This document shows, one piece after another, positions 1-11,804 of a DNA stretch of 64,000 bases. The notes beneath the pieces were generated by a model, which did not search any database, was not told the DNA's origin, and saw only the letters and a program-made list of their open reading frames with translations. Source of the DNA: JAVBNH01 sp031551635 (lineage in GTDB: Bacteria; Bacillota; Clostridia; Oscillospirales; Acutalibacteraceae). Position 1 is the first letter of the stretch; every line of letters starts with the position of its first letter. The DNA is taken from assembly GCA_031551635.1 (NCBI GenBank), contig JAVBNH010000032.1:1-64000 (forward strand), read 5' to 3'. The position numbers were made by a program, and so were the translations under genes.

Positions 1-230
1 TCACATTATATATGTATTATAGTACACTTTAAAAGAGGTCATTACAGTACCAAGGCAAGCACGGGAAAAGAGTGAGCGTGGAATATATCATGTAGTTATG
101 CGCGGAATCAACAAACAAACTATTTTTGAAGACAGTGAGGACAATATTTTCTTTTTGTCAATCTTGCAGGAATATAAAGCTGTGAGCGGATATCAATTGT
201 TGGCTTACTGCCTAATGGGGAACCATGTTC

Positions 231-396
231 ATGTATTACCGCGCACGCAAACAGTCGACAATTTATGACGCAGGATTTTTTGTTCTGAGCAAGGCGGAGG
301 ACGTAGCTTTGCTGACGCAAGGCAAGGACGACAACAAAGCTCAGGACAAAAAAGACAAGTTAGAAATGGCTACTGTTTGTGTGCGTGGTAATACAT
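231..396. repeat. Long imperfect palindrome (MITE-like) inserted in the RAYT pseudogene
   Basis: The ends ATGTATTACC (231-240) and GGTAATACAT (387-396) are perfect inverted repeats. Pairing continues inward: GCGCACGCAAACAG faces the complement of CTGTTTGTGTGCG, and an inner arm TTTTTTGTTCTGAGC faces GCTCAGGACAAAAAA. The whole 166 bp could fold into one long hairpin. It splits the transposase reading frame between NHVHV and IKVENEP, which shows it is an insertion. No transposase is encoded in it, so it would have to move in trans. Confidence 0.75.
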
Positions 397-539
397 ATAA
401 AAGTTGAGAACGAGCCGTTGGATCGAATTTTTCGCAGGATTTGCGGCAAATATGTTTATTGGTACAACAACAAATACAAAAGAACTGGCACCTATTTCAG
501 GATCGTTATAAAAGCGAGCCGGTAGATGATGATGAATAT

Positions 540-573
540 CTAACGTGGGCTTGGCAAGCCAAACCCACGTTAG
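540..573. repeat. REP palindrome, copy A
   Basis: An almost perfect palindrome of the form CTAACGTGGGCTTGGC followed by its inverted copy, with one mismatch (AAACCC against GGGCTT). It lies at the site where the RAYT pseudogene has lost its middle section. The same core occurs near 2290, 19225 and 60335, where a conserved tail follows it. This copy lacks that tail. Confidence 0.85.
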
Positions 574-763
574 GAAACTAAAAACACAGGGCTTGTCTGT
601 CCGGCAGATATCCAGACTTACCGGTTTGAGCAAGTCGATTGTTGAGAAGACATAGTACCGCCCCCCCTGTCATTGTTCGGATAGCGAATTAAAAAATGAA
701 TTAGGCCGGCTTACACATCATTTTAACAGCCAGTCAATTAAATTAATTTGTTTAATACTATCA

Positions 764-813
764 TAAAAAAGAGCTTTTGTGTGACATGCGGAACAGTCAC
801 TTTCAAAAGCTCT
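764..813 (-). terminator. Intrinsic terminator after the ECF sigma gene
   Basis: The stem AGAGCTTTTG (770-779) pairs with CAAAAGCTCT (804-813), extended by GTGAC/GTCAC inside. On the minus strand it is followed by a T run (764-769). A T run also follows on the plus strand, so it may work in both directions. Confidence 0.75.
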
Positions 814-880
814 ATTTTTTTAAGGCCAATCAAGACATTTGCTTAAAAAATAATCAAAACCACGGTTATCACTGGATTTA

Positions 881-2170
881 TTAAAGAATATAATCCGAAA
901 TGCAGTCATACCAGTGGACATAGGTCGCGGCGTTTACGGTAAAAACTTCGTTGTCCGGTTTCAGCTCGCTCCATAGCTTTCCGTAGTGCTTAAAATGCCA
1001 GTCATTTGCGTTGAACCTGCGCCATAGCACGGTTTTACCGCTGCGGTCTATGAATTGCTCGGAAAGCACGCCGCCGTTATAAAGCTCAATGTCGACAAGG
1101 CAAACAGTGTCATAAGTCTTCCCGCATATTTCGACTGTATACCGCCCGACAACATCTATCAACTCTTTTTTCTCAGGACACAAAAAGCTGCAGCCGCTGC
1201 GATTAATCAAGCCTTTAGCCGTCAGATTTACCTCCTTTCCGCAATTATCCTCGCCGAAGCCCCAGTTATCAAGAAAATCATCACCGTCAAGAAAGGTATA
1301 ATACACCTTTACCCCGTTTTCAACATGATTTTCGGCTAAGAGACGGCAATGCGTATCGGTCAGTTGAGCGACAAAACGGCGTTCAGCAGTCTCATCTTTG
1401 TCGATTTTGTTACAATCTATCGGATTATGCTCAAGCGTCAGAATTTCCACACCGTCAATGCCATGAACCCTTGCAGGTCCCTGCGAAACGGTCTCCATCC
1501 ATTCGCTCATCGTCCGCTCAGGAAAGTCGTACATCGCCCAACAGAGTTTTTCACCGAGCTTCGGTATCATAAACCAGCCGATGACCTCTTCGCACCTGAC
1601 TTCAAACGGCGGTTCTTCTGACTTTGTAATTTTGTATTCGGGCATAATCCCGGGTAGCTTCTTCATATTAATTGCTCCTTTCGTTTTCGGTAGATAAGGA
1701 TATGCTTTTTTGAAGTTGTTTTTCGCGGTGAAAAGACGGCTTTTAACTGTGCCGACAGGGATTTTCAATAGCTGTGCGATTTCCTGCTGAGACTTATTCT
1801 TAAAATAGAATAAATATAAAATTTGTTTATCCTTTTCAAGGAGCTCGAATAGGGTCTCTCTGACCATATCGCTCTCGCAGATGCCGAACAAATTCATTGA
1901 CACAACGGTCTCTGAGAGCGCATCAAGCGGTATTTCATGGCGTTTCGCAAGAATTCTGTAATAGTCGTTGCACATATTAGCGGCTATCTTGAATATCCAC
2001 GACTTAAAGCTATCGCTGCTTTTTACGCTGTCCATTTTTAGAAAAGCCTTTATCGCGACCTCCTGTAAAACATCGTCCGCGTCCGCTTTATTTGACAGTC
2101 TGTAATAAACAAACCTCTCAAGCGGTCGCTTGCACAGGGTATAAAGTTCTTCAAATTCGCTTTTTTCCAC
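881..2170 (-). CDS. ECF-type RNA polymerase sigma factor fused to a C-terminal domain of unknown function
   Basis: The GTG start follows a strong AGGAGGTG site. Residues 1-165 are an ECF sigma-70: region 2 has NKADADDVLQEVAIKAF and SFKSWIFKIAANMCNDYYR, and region 4 has LLEKDKQILYLFYFKNKSQQ followed by the helix-turn-helix IPVGTVKSRLFTAK. Residues 169-429 form a second domain I do not recognise, with conserved-looking tryptophans (EEVIGWFMIPKLGEKLCWAM, NANDWHFKHYGKLW) and several cysteines. ECF factors are usually 160-200 residues and regulated by a separate anti-sigma factor; here the extra domain could sense a ligand or control the sigma domain, which is inference. No anti-sigma gene is adjacent. 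An internal ATG at 1664-1666 has its own strong ribosome binding site, so the C-terminal domain may also be made alone. Confidence 0.85.
   Translation of the reverse strand: MEKSEFEELYTLCKRPLERFVYYRLSNKADADDVLQEVAIKAFLKMDSVKSSDSFKSWIFKIAANMCNDYYRILAKRHEIPLDALSETVVSMNLFGICESDMVRETLFELLEKDKQILYLFYFKNKSQQEIAQLLKIPVGTVKSRLFTAKNNFKKAYPYLPKTKGAINMKKLPGIMPEYKITKSEEPPFEVRCEEVIGWFMIPKLGEKLCWAMYDFPERTMSEWMETVSQGPARVHGIDGVEILTLEHNPIDCNKIDKDETAERRFVAQLTDTHCRLLAENHVENGVKVYYTFLDGDDFLDNWGFGEDNCGKEVNLTAKGLINRSGCSFLCPEKKELIDVVGRYTVEICGKTYDTVCLVDIELYNGGVLSEQFIDRSGKTVLWRRFNANDWHFKHYGKLWSELKPDNEVFTVNAATYVHWYDCISDYIL
1664..1680 (-). promoter_or_regulatory. Internal ribosome binding site and in-frame ATG inside the ECF fusion gene
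   Basis: On the minus strand AAAGGAGC is followed after seven bases (AATTAAT) by ATG, in frame with the fusion. The ATG encodes Met169 and begins MKKLPGIMPEYK, exactly at the junction between the sigma and C-terminal domains. It would give a separate product of 261 residues. Confidence 0.55.
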
Positions 2171-2288
2171 TTATCCACCTCCTGTTTTTTGTTAATGAAA
2201 TCGATTTCAATAATAAAGACGAAAAAAAACATCGGAAGGTTCAATAAATTCAAAATATTATTAAAAACTAGCACTGCGTGCCATCAAA

Positions 2289-2345
2289 CGTTGGCATACC
2301 TTGCCAAGCCCACATCCCAAGACTTGTTTTTTATTGAGCTCATCC
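2289..2345 (+). repeat. REP-type dispersed repeat, copy B
   Basis: A degraded palindrome (CGTTGGCATACCTTGCCAAG) is followed by CCCACATCCCAAGACTTG and the tail TTTTTTATTGAGCT. The tail is shared with copies C and D. It lies between the ECF sigma gene and the toxin-antitoxin promoter. Confidence 0.75.
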
Positions 2346-2392
2346 CCTGTCTCTTTTTGAACATCACACTTTGAAATTTTTTGTTTCTTCTA

Positions 2393-2421
2393 TTGCTATC
2401 CTAAAGAAATTTAGGTATAAT
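2393..2421 (+). promoter_or_regulatory. Toxin-antitoxin promoter with embedded palindromic operator
   Basis: TTGCTA (2393-2398), a 17-base spacer and TATAAT (2416-2421) form a good sigma-A promoter. The spacer holds the perfect palindrome CCTAAAGAAATTTAGG (2400-2415), the expected place for an autoregulatory Phd/YefM-type antitoxin or antitoxin-toxin complex to bind. Confidence 0.7.
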
Positions 2422-2442
2422 ATCTTTAAGGAGGTGTTTGCA

Positions 2443-2718
2443 GTGCCAAACATTCGATCAAGCTCTGATTTACGTAATAGTTATAACGATATATCAGAAT
2501 TTTGTCATAAGACTTGCGAACCAGTTTTTATCACGAGGAACGGACAAGGTGACTTAGCGGTAATGAGCATTGACGCTTATGATGAGATCACTGGCAGAAA
2601 GGAACTTTACCGTTTATTGGATGAAGGACATGCTGATGCGCTTGAGGGACGGACAAAACCCATGGATGAAGTGTTCAGCGATTTACGCCGGAGGCATACC
2701 GAAAAATATGGAGAATAA
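2443..2718 (+). CDS. Type II antitoxin, Phd/YefM family
   Basis: The 91-residue protein starts at a GTG preceded by AAGGAGGTG (2428-2436). The N-terminal half (IRSSSDLRNSYNDISEFCHK, then EPVFITRNGQGDLAVMSIDA) is the typical Phd/YefM DNA-binding fold. The C-terminal part (ELYRLLDEGHADALEGRTKP and onward) is the usual toxin-wrapping tail. It overlaps the toxin gene by 11 bases, the standard translational coupling of these pairs. It should neutralise the toxin and repress the promoter at 2393-2421. Confidence 0.9.
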   Translation: MPNIRSSSDLRNSYNDISEFCHKTCEPVFITRNGQGDLAVMSIDAYDEITGRKELYRLLDEGHADALEGRTKPMDEVFSDLRRRHTEKYGE

Positions 2719-3028
2719 TGTTTATCGTGTGATTTTTACGGAAATGGCGGAAACAGATCTCAATGAAATTTACGAATATATTGCCACTGACTTAAAAGCC
2801 CCGATTGCTGCGATGAGCTTTACCCATTCACTAGAAGAAACGTTTAATTTATTAGCATTCTTGCCAAACACGCATCCCAAGGTACGCGATTATCGGCTCT
2901 CTGCTATGGGCTATCGGTGGCTCGGTATTAAAAATTATATGGCGTTTTACACTATTGATGAACAGATAAAAACAGTGACTGTTGAACGCATTTTATATGG
3001 TCGCCGTGATTGGGCACAAATACTGTAA
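2708..3028 (+). CDS. Type II toxin, RelE/ParE superfamily
   Basis: The 106-residue protein begins MENNVYRVIFTEMAETDLNE and has the RelE/ParE pattern: an N-terminal strand and helix, then a C-terminal region ending VTVERILYGRRDWAQIL that matches the conserved RILYGRRD ending of ParE/RelE toxins. The start overlaps the antitoxin end. RelE members cut ribosome-bound mRNA and ParE members poison gyrase; the ending and the YIATDLKAPIAAMSF helix fit ParE-like proteins slightly better, but the target cannot be settled from sequence. Confidence 0.9.
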   Translation: MENNVYRVIFTEMAETDLNEIYEYIATDLKAPIAAMSFTHSLEETFNLLAFLPNTHPKVRDYRLSAMGYRWLGIKNYMAFYTIDEQIKTVTVERILYGRRDWAQIL

Positions 3029-3041
3029 TCGCTAAATGAAG

Positions 3042-3120
3042 TCAAGAGACGATTCTACGTGTATTATAGGCTTGCTTGAGAACTGGCTTAATTTTGATAT
3101 ACATAGAATCATCTCTTGAT
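3042..3120. repeat. Inverted-repeat element downstream of the toxin gene
   Basis: TCAAGAGACGATTCTACGTG (from 3042) faces the complement of ACATAGAATCATCTCTTGA (to 3119) with few mismatches, around a central loop of about 32 bases. There is no T run, so it does not look like a simple terminator. It may be a small palindromic mobile element or an mRNA-stabilising hairpin. Confidence 0.55.
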
Positions 3121-3178
3121 ATAATTATCCAAATAGAATATTAGCAAAAGTGAACAAATATAAATAAAAAGATCCAAA

Positions 3179-3206
3179 TAAAAAAGACTGTCTCCAGTCT
3201 TTTTTG
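3179..3206. terminator. Bidirectional intrinsic terminator between toxin gene and tuf
   Basis: AAAAAAGACTG pairs with CAGTCTTTTTT around a TCTC loop. Both strands end in a T run, so it can stop both the plus-strand toxin transcript and the minus-strand tuf operon. Confidence 0.85.
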
Positions 3207-3227
3207 TTTGGTATAATTTAACTTAAA

Positions 3228-4430
3228 TTATTCGTTAATCTTGATAACAACGCCGGAACCGACTGTTCTGCCGCCTTCGCGGATAGCAAAACGAAGTCCC
3301 TCTTCAATAGCGATAGGAGTGATGAGGTCAACGTCCATCTCGATATTGTCGCCGGGCATGCACATCTCAACGCCCTCGGGGAGCTGGATGATGCCTGTAA
3401 CGTCTGTGGTTCTGAAATAGAACTGGGGACGGTAGTTGTTAAAGAAGGGTGTATGTCTGCCGCCTTCGTCTGCCTTCAGGACATAAACCTGACCGCGGAA
3501 CTTTGTGAGGGGCTTGATTGAATTGGGCTTCGCAAGAACCTGACCGCGCTCGATTTCGCTTCTCTGAACACCGCGCAGAAGAGCGCCGATGTTGTCGCCT
3601 GCCTCGGCGTAGTCAAGGATTTTTCTGAACATTTCGATACCTGTGCAGACTGTCTTTCTCTTTTCCTCAGAAAGTCCGACAATTTCGATTTCCTCAGAGG
3701 TCTTGAGCTGGCCACGCTCAACTCTGCCTGTGGCAACTGTTCCGCGTCCTGTGATGGTGAAAACATCCTCAACAGGCATAAGGAAGGGGAGGTCGGCTTT
3801 ACGCTCAGGTGTGGGAATATAAGAATCAACAGCAGCCATGAGCTCATGGATGCAGGCGATATCAGCAGCGTTCTGGTCGCCGCCGTCATACTCGAGAGCC
3901 TTGAGAGCGGAACCCTTGATGATGGGTGTGTCGTCGCCGGGGAACTCAAACTCGTCAAGAGTTTCACGGATTTCCATTTCAACAAGCTCGATAAGCTCCG
4001 GGTCGTCGACCTGGTCGCACTTGTTCATGAAAACTACGATGTAAGGAACGCCAACCTGACGGGCGAGAAGAAGATGCTCTTTTGTCTGAGCCATAGGTCC
4101 GTCTGTCGCGGCGATAACGAGAATAGCACCGTCCATCTGAGCCGCGCCGGTGATCATGTTCTTGATATAGTCAGCATGTCCCGGGCAGTCAACGTGAGCA
4201 TAGTGGCGGGTAGCCGTCTCATACTCAACGTGGGAGGTGTTGATGGTGATGCCGCGCTCTCTCTCTTCGGGAGCCTTGTCGATGTTCGCATAGTCAACGA
4301 ATTTCGCGCCGCCGCTCATAGCGAGAGTTTTTGTGATAGCGGCTGTAAGAGTTGTCTTACCGTGGTCAACGTGACCGATAGTACCGATGTTTACATGCGG
4401 TTTCGTTCTTTCAAATTTAGCTTTTGCCAT
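3228..4430 (-). CDS. tuf: Translation elongation factor Tu
   Basis: The 400-residue GTPase delivers aminoacyl-tRNA to the ribosome. It has the P-loop GHVDHGKTT (19-27), DCPGH and NKCD motifs, and domains 2 and 3 ending in [10 protein letters not shown]. The ATG follows AAGGAGG. It is the last gene of the str operon, 87 bases downstream of fusA, with a terminator after it. Length and motifs are normal. Confidence 0.98.
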   Translation of the reverse strand: MAKAKFERTKPHVNIGTIGHVDHGKTTLTAAITKTLAMSGGAKFVDYANIDKAPEERERGITINTSHVEYETATRHYAHVDCPGHADYIKNMITGAAQMDGAILVIAATDGPMAQTKEHLLLARQVGVPYIVVFMNKCDQVDDPELIELVEMEIRETLDEFEFPGDDTPIIKGSALKALEYDGGDQNAADIACIHELMAAVDSYIPTPERKADLPFLMPVEDVFTITGRGTVATGRVERGQLKTSEEIEIVGLSEEKRKTVCTGIEMFRKILDYAEAGDNIGALLRGVQRSEIERGQVLAKPNSIKPLTKFRGQVYVLKADEGGRHTPFFNNYRPQFYFRTTDVTGIIQLPEGVEMCMPGDNIEMDVDLITPIAIEEGLRFAIREGGRTVGSGVVIKINE

Positions 4431-4517
4431 TTTGGAATTTCCTCCTTATTGTTACATTAATTACTTTTGTTATTTTATCAATTGTCGGCACAAAAAGCAA
4501 GCCTTTTTACAAATTAA

Positions 4518-6587
4518 TTAAGATTTATCGCCGACAATAGTTTCGGAAATAGATTTCGGAACCTGATTATAGTGGCTGGGTTCCATTGAATACTGTCCGC
4601 GGCCTTGTGTTTTGGAACGTAAATCTGTTGCGTAGCCAAACATATTTGAAAGCGGAACAAACGCGTTTATCTGTGTCGCGCCGATGCGGGTCTCCATTTC
4701 CTTGAGCTCACCGCGTCTTGAGTTTATGTCACCGATAACATCGCCCAGATAATCATCGGGAACCGTAACGCTGATTTTCATAATCGGCTCCATGAGAACA
4801 GGTGAAGCCTTCTTCAATGCGTCCTTAAGAGCCATTGAACCGGCAATCTTGAACGCCATTTCAGAGGAGTCAACCTCATGGAAAGAGCCGTCAAGCAGTA
4901 TAGCCTTGACATCAACCACATTGTAGCCTGCAAGCACGCCGGACTGCAAAGCACCGACAATACCCTGCTCGATAGGAGCGATAAACTCCTTCGGGATTGC
5001 GCCGCCGACAACCTTGTTGACAAACTCAAAGCCCTTGCCTGGATTCGGCTCAATCTGCAGCTTGACATGACCGTACTGTCCGTGTCCGCCTGACTGGCGG
5101 GCATATTTCATGTCTGAATATGCTTCCTTCGTTATGGTTTCGCGATAGGCGACCTGAGGCTTGCCGATATTCGCCTCAACCTTGAACTCGCGCAGCATTC
5201 TGTCGACGATAATCTCAAGGTGAAGCTCGCCCATTCCGGCGATAATAGTCTGACCTGTCTCAGAATCGGTATAGCTTTTGAATGTGGGATCCTCCTCAGA
5301 GAGCTTCTGCAGAGCAATGCTCATCTTTTCCTGACCCGCCTTGGTCTTAGGCTCGATAGCCACCATAATGACAGGCTCAGGAAACTCCATCGATTCAAGG
5401 ATAATCGGGCACTTTTCGTCACAAAGCGTGTCGCCGGTTGTGGTGTATTTGACACCGATAACCGCCGCTATATCGCCTGCGTAGCAGACATCAATATCCT
5501 GACGGTGGTTTGAGTGCATCTGAAGAATTCTTCCGAGTCTTTCATGCTTGCCCTTAGTTGAGTTATATGCCGATTTTCCGCTTTCGGCGGAGCCGGAATA
5601 CACTCTGAAGAAACACAGCTTGCCGACGAATGGATCGGTTGCAATCTTGAACGCGAGAGCCGAAAAAGGCTCACTGTCGGAGGATTTTCTCGAATCCTCG
5701 CTGTCATCATTGGGATTGATACCGGTAATATCGGCGACATCTGTCGGGGCAGGCATATAATCGATAATTGCGTCAAGCAATTTTTGAACGCCTTTGTTGC
5801 GGTAAGAGGTGCCGCAAACCACGGGTACCATCTTGTTGGCTATTGTGGCTTTTCTGATGCAAGCCTTAATTTCTTCAAGGCTCAGCTCTTCACCCTCAAG
5901 ATATTTCTCAAGCAGAGCTTCTTCCTGGTCGGCAACCTGTTCAATTAGACCGGCTCTGTATTCAAGAGCCTTTTCCTTCATATCCTCGGGTATGCCGATA
6001 ATTTCGAATTCAAGACCCTTGTCGTCATTATAAACAATCGCGTTCATTTCAACGAGGTCTATAATGCCTTTAAAATCGGCTTCTGCTCCTATCGGAAGCT
6101 GAATCGGAACGGCGTTGCATTTAAGACGGTCCTTCATCATCGAGACGACATTGTAAAAATCAGCGCCCATAATGTCCATTTTATTAATATAAGCCATTCT
6201 CGGGACGCGATATTTGTCAGCCTGACGCCAGACTGTCTCTGACTGGGGCTCAACACCGCCCTTTGCGCACAAAACCGTGACCGAGCCGTCAAGCACGCGC
6301 AGAGAGCGCTCAACCTCAACGGTAAAGTCAACGTGGCCGGGAGTATCAATAAGATTGATACGGTGCTCTTTCCAAAAACAGGTAGTCGCGGCAGAGGTTA
6401 TGGTGATGCCTCTCTCCTGCTCTTGTGCCATCCAATCCATGGTTGCCGCGCCGTCATGAACCTCGCCGAGCTTATGAGTAATACCCGTATAATAGAGTAT
6501 ACGTTCGCTTGTCGTGGTTTTGCCGGCGTCGATATGAGCCATTATTCCGATATTTCTGGTTAATTCCAGCGGAACCTGCCTGGGCAT
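4518..6587 (-). CDS. fusA: Translation elongation factor G
   Basis: The 689-residue translocase has GTPase motifs [10 protein letters not shown] (17-26), DTPGHVDF (81-88) and NKMD (135-138), followed by domains II-V including [20 protein letters not shown]. It moves tRNA-mRNA through the ribosome and helps recycle ribosomes. The ATG follows TAGGAGGTAATT. A heptanucleotide array lies just upstream at 6603-6644, between rpsG and this start. Confidence 0.98.
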   Translation of the reverse strand: MPRQVPLELTRNIGIMAHIDAGKTTTSERILYYTGITHKLGEVHDGAATMDWMAQEQERGITITSAATTCFWKEHRINLIDTPGHVDFTVEVERSLRVLDGSVTVLCAKGGVEPQSETVWRQADKYRVPRMAYINKMDIMGADFYNVVSMMKDRLKCNAVPIQLPIGAEADFKGIIDLVEMNAIVYNDDKGLEFEIIGIPEDMKEKALEYRAGLIEQVADQEEALLEKYLEGEELSLEEIKACIRKATIANKMVPVVCGTSYRNKGVQKLLDAIIDYMPAPTDVADITGINPNDDSEDSRKSSDSEPFSALAFKIATDPFVGKLCFFRVYSGSAESGKSAYNSTKGKHERLGRILQMHSNHRQDIDVCYAGDIAAVIGVKYTTTGDTLCDEKCPIILESMEFPEPVIMVAIEPKTKAGQEKMSIALQKLSEEDPTFKSYTDSETGQTIIAGMGELHLEIIVDRMLREFKVEANIGKPQVAYRETITKEAYSDMKYARQSGGHGQYGHVKLQIEPNPGKGFEFVNKVVGGAIPKEFIAPIEQGIVGALQSGVLAGYNVVDVKAILLDGSFHEVDSSEMAFKIAGSMALKDALKKASPVLMEPIMKISVTVPDDYLGDVIGDINSRRGELKEMETRIGATQINAFVPLSNMFGYATDLRSKTQGRGQYSMEPSHYNQVPKSISETIVGDKS

Positions 6588-6602
6588 AATTACCTCCTAT
6601 TT

Positions 6603-6644
6603 TAGATGCTAGATACTAGACACTAGATGCTAGATTCTAGTGTT
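6603..6644. repeat. Heptanucleotide repeat array, six units, upstream of fusA
   Basis: Six 7-base units of the TAGATGC type (TAGATGC, TAGATAC, TAGACAC, TAGATGC, TAGATTC, TAGTGTT) lie about 15 bases upstream of the fusA start, so only the ribosome binding site separates array and gene. Confidence 0.85.
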
Positions 6645-6715
6645 TGGACAATAACTTAGTATGTCCGAAAAACTGGTATCTAACCGAAAACACAAAATTT
6701 GCGGGAAAAACGCGC

Positions 6716-7186
6716 TTACCAGCGGAAATGGGAGAAGGCTTTGTTGGCCTCTGCCATTTTGTGGGTGTCTTCCTTCTTTTTGTAGGCAGAACCCTGACCA
6801 TTAATTGCGTCCATAAGCTCGTTGGCTAGTCTTTCCTTCATGGTTCTTTCGTTTCTCTGACGAGAATATAGTGTTAACCAACGCAGTCCGAGCGTAACTC
6901 TTCTCTCGGGACGTACATCCATGGGAACCTGATAGGTTGAACCGCCGACACGCCTTGCCTTGACTTCAAGCAAGGGCATGATATTTTCCATTGAAGCTTC
7001 AAAAACCTCAAGGGGGTCTTTGCCTGTCTTTTCTCTGATAATATCAAAAGCGTCATAAACAATTCTCTGGGCAACGCCTTTTTTACCGTCATACATAACA
7101 CTGTTAATCAGCCGTGTTACAAGCTTTGAGTTGTAAAGCGGATCCGGCAAAACATCACGTTTTGCTATCTGGCCTCTTCTTGGCAC
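6716..7186 (-). CDS. rpsG: 30S ribosomal protein S7
   Basis: The 156-residue protein binds the 3' domain of 16S rRNA and nucleates head assembly. The start is GTG at 7186, behind AAGGAGGGAAGC, giving (M)[17 protein letters not shown]. It contains [20 protein letters not shown] and ends in AFSHFRW, as usual. An upstream in-frame start at 7204 would add six residues not found in the family. Confidence 0.97.
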   Translation of the reverse strand: MPRRGQIAKRDVLPDPLYNSKLVTRLINSVMYDGKKGVAQRIVYDAFDIIREKTGKDPLEVFEASMENIMPLLEVKARRVGGSTYQVPMDVRPERRVTLGLRWLTLYSRQRNERTMKERLANELMDAINGQGSAYKKKEDTHKMAEANKAFSHFRW

Positions 7187-7386
7187 TTCGCTTCCCTCCT
7201 TCATAATAATAATGATATCACAGGTACTCGAGTGACTTAATCTCGCGGCGCCAATGATGACCGGATATAAAGGGTATGAATACCATTATATATGTTAAGT
7301 CTGTCATTGGTGAAATAATTTTCAGCCGAACAATAGATTTGTCAAATCAATAAAAACTTCTTAGCAATCAGCATAGCGGAAAATAA

Positions 7387-7421
7387 CTACTCACTAGCCA
7401 CTACTCACTAATCACTATTTT
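7387..7421. repeat. Degenerate heptanucleotide array overlapping the rpsL stop
   Basis: Units CTACTCA, CTAGCCA, CTACTCA, CTAATCA and CTATTTT repeat with a 7-base period. Read on the minus strand, the rpsL stop codon TAG (7415-7417) is part of the array. Confidence 0.7.
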
Positions 7422-7837
7422 TTTGCAGCCTTCGGACGTTTTGCGCCGTATTTCGAACGGGACTGCAGTCTTCCGTTAACGCCTTGAGCATCAAGGGTTC
7501 CACGGATAATGTGGTAACGGACGCCGGGAAGATCCTTAACACGTCCTCCGCGAATCAAAACAACACTGTGCTCCTGCAGGTTATGTCCCACGCCGGGGAT
7601 ATAGGCAGAAACCTCGATACCGTTTGAAAGACGTACCCTCGCAAGCTTTCGAAGCGCTGAGTTGGGCTTCTTAGGTGTATCGGTCTTAACAACCGTGCAA
7701 ACACCTCTCTTCTGCGGCGAGTTGTTGTCTGTTGAAACGTTTCTGAGTGTGTTCAATCCTTTGCCGAGAGCCGGAGACTTCGATTTTTTCTCAATGGTCT
7801 CTCTGCCGTTACGAACTAACTGATTAAACGTTGGCAA
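7415..7837 (-). CDS. rpsL: 30S ribosomal protein S12
   Basis: The 140-residue decoding-centre protein starts at TTG (7837), eight bases after GGAGG, giving (M)[12 protein letters not shown]. It carries the conserved loops [20 protein letters not shown] and [13 protein letters not shown]. The lysines that change in streptomycin resistance are the sensitive-type residues. A GTG nine bases further upstream lies too close to the ribosome binding site. First gene of the rpsL-rpsG-fusA-tuf segment, with its own promoter upstream (8039-8068). Confidence 0.97.
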   Translation of the reverse strand: MPTFNQLVRNGRETIEKKSKSPALGKGLNTLRNVSTDNNSPQKRGVCTVVKTDTPKKPNSALRKLARVRLSNGIEVSAYIPGVGHNLQEHSVVLIRGGRVKDLPGVRYHIIRGTLDAQGVNGRLQSRSKYGAKRPKAAKK

Positions 7838-7907
7838 GCATGTCACCTCCTGATTTTAAGATTATATTTAAAGGGCAGAACCCAATAAATCGCAGGAATT
7901 ACTGTGT

Positions 7908-7937
7908 TCTAGATTCTAGATGCTGGAATTGGTCGCG
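7908..7937. repeat. Short heptanucleotide block with GGTCGCG flank
   Basis: TTCTAGATTCTAGATGCTGG is followed by GGTCGCG (7931-7937). The same pairing of heptads and a GGTCGCG/GGTCGTG word occurs near 17320, 20825 and 54878. Confidence 0.65.
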
Positions 7938-8038
7938 ATACAGATAAATAGTATCTTTTTCAATGCAGTCCGCGAAACGATTATAAAACTGACTGCATAA
8001 AAAAATTGTTTTTTTAAGAAAACCGCGCCCGATTTTGT

Positions 8039-8068
8039 ATTTTATCATTCTTAAGTCTTATTTGTCAA
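8039..8068 (-). promoter_or_regulatory. Promoter for rpsL-rpsG-fusA-tuf
   Basis: On the minus strand TTGACA (8068-8063), an 18-base spacer and TAAAAT (8044-8039) lie about 200 bases upstream of the rpsL start. This allows the str genes to be transcribed apart from rpoBC. Confidence 0.65.
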
Positions 8069-8076
8069 TAGTTTTC

Positions 8077-8128
8077 GCTTTTTCGCTCTTATTATCAGTT
8101 GAAATTACAAAAGTCAGAGCGAAAAAGC
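8077..8128. repeat. Perfect 13-bp inverted repeat between rpoC and the rpsL promoter
   Basis: GCTTTTTCGCTCT (8077-8089) and AGAGCGAAAAAGC (8116-8128) are perfect complements with a 26-base loop. Neither strand has a clear T run directly after the stem. It ends nine bases upstream of the -35 box of the rpsL promoter. It could be an RNase III or pausing hairpin in the rpoC-rpsL transcript, or an operator. Confidence 0.6.
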
Positions 8129-8175
8129 ATGGTTATCGGCAATTGTGTACAATTTTCTTTGCTCATTTTTGTGCA

Positions 8176-11763
<3,588 letters not shown>

Positions 11764-11804
11764 AATTTTTCAGCTCCATTTCATACTCGCTTTAAGAAAC
11801 CTGA

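Larger units (their letters stand above)
41..655 (+). pseudogene. Decayed REP-associated tyrosine transposase (RAYT, Y1_Tnp family)
   Basis: Translation shows a broken RAYT. A first block (about 47-255) reads VPRQAREKSERGIYHVVMRG and continues to LLAYCLMGNHVHV, which contains the HxH metal-binding motif of Y1/HUH transposases. A second block (about 393-540) reads IKVENEPLDRIFRRICG then WYNNKYKRTG. A one-base deletion near 486 shifts the frame before QDRYKSEPVDDDEYL. A third block (about 592-655) encodes SVRQISRLTGLSKSIVEKT, the usual C-terminal helix-turn-helix of the family. The start codon is lost (GTA where ATG is expected), a palindromic element sits at 231-396, and a REP palindrome at 540-573 replaces roughly 80 residues that normally carry the YIHQNP-type motif. 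RAYTs mobilise REP sequences, and REP copies occur elsewhere in this window. Clearly non-functional; family assignment is confident. Confidence 0.85.

Noticed and set aside
661..668. Run of eight C bases
   Set aside because: Homopolymer after the RAYT pseudogene; could be a sequencing or assembly slip, no function inferred.
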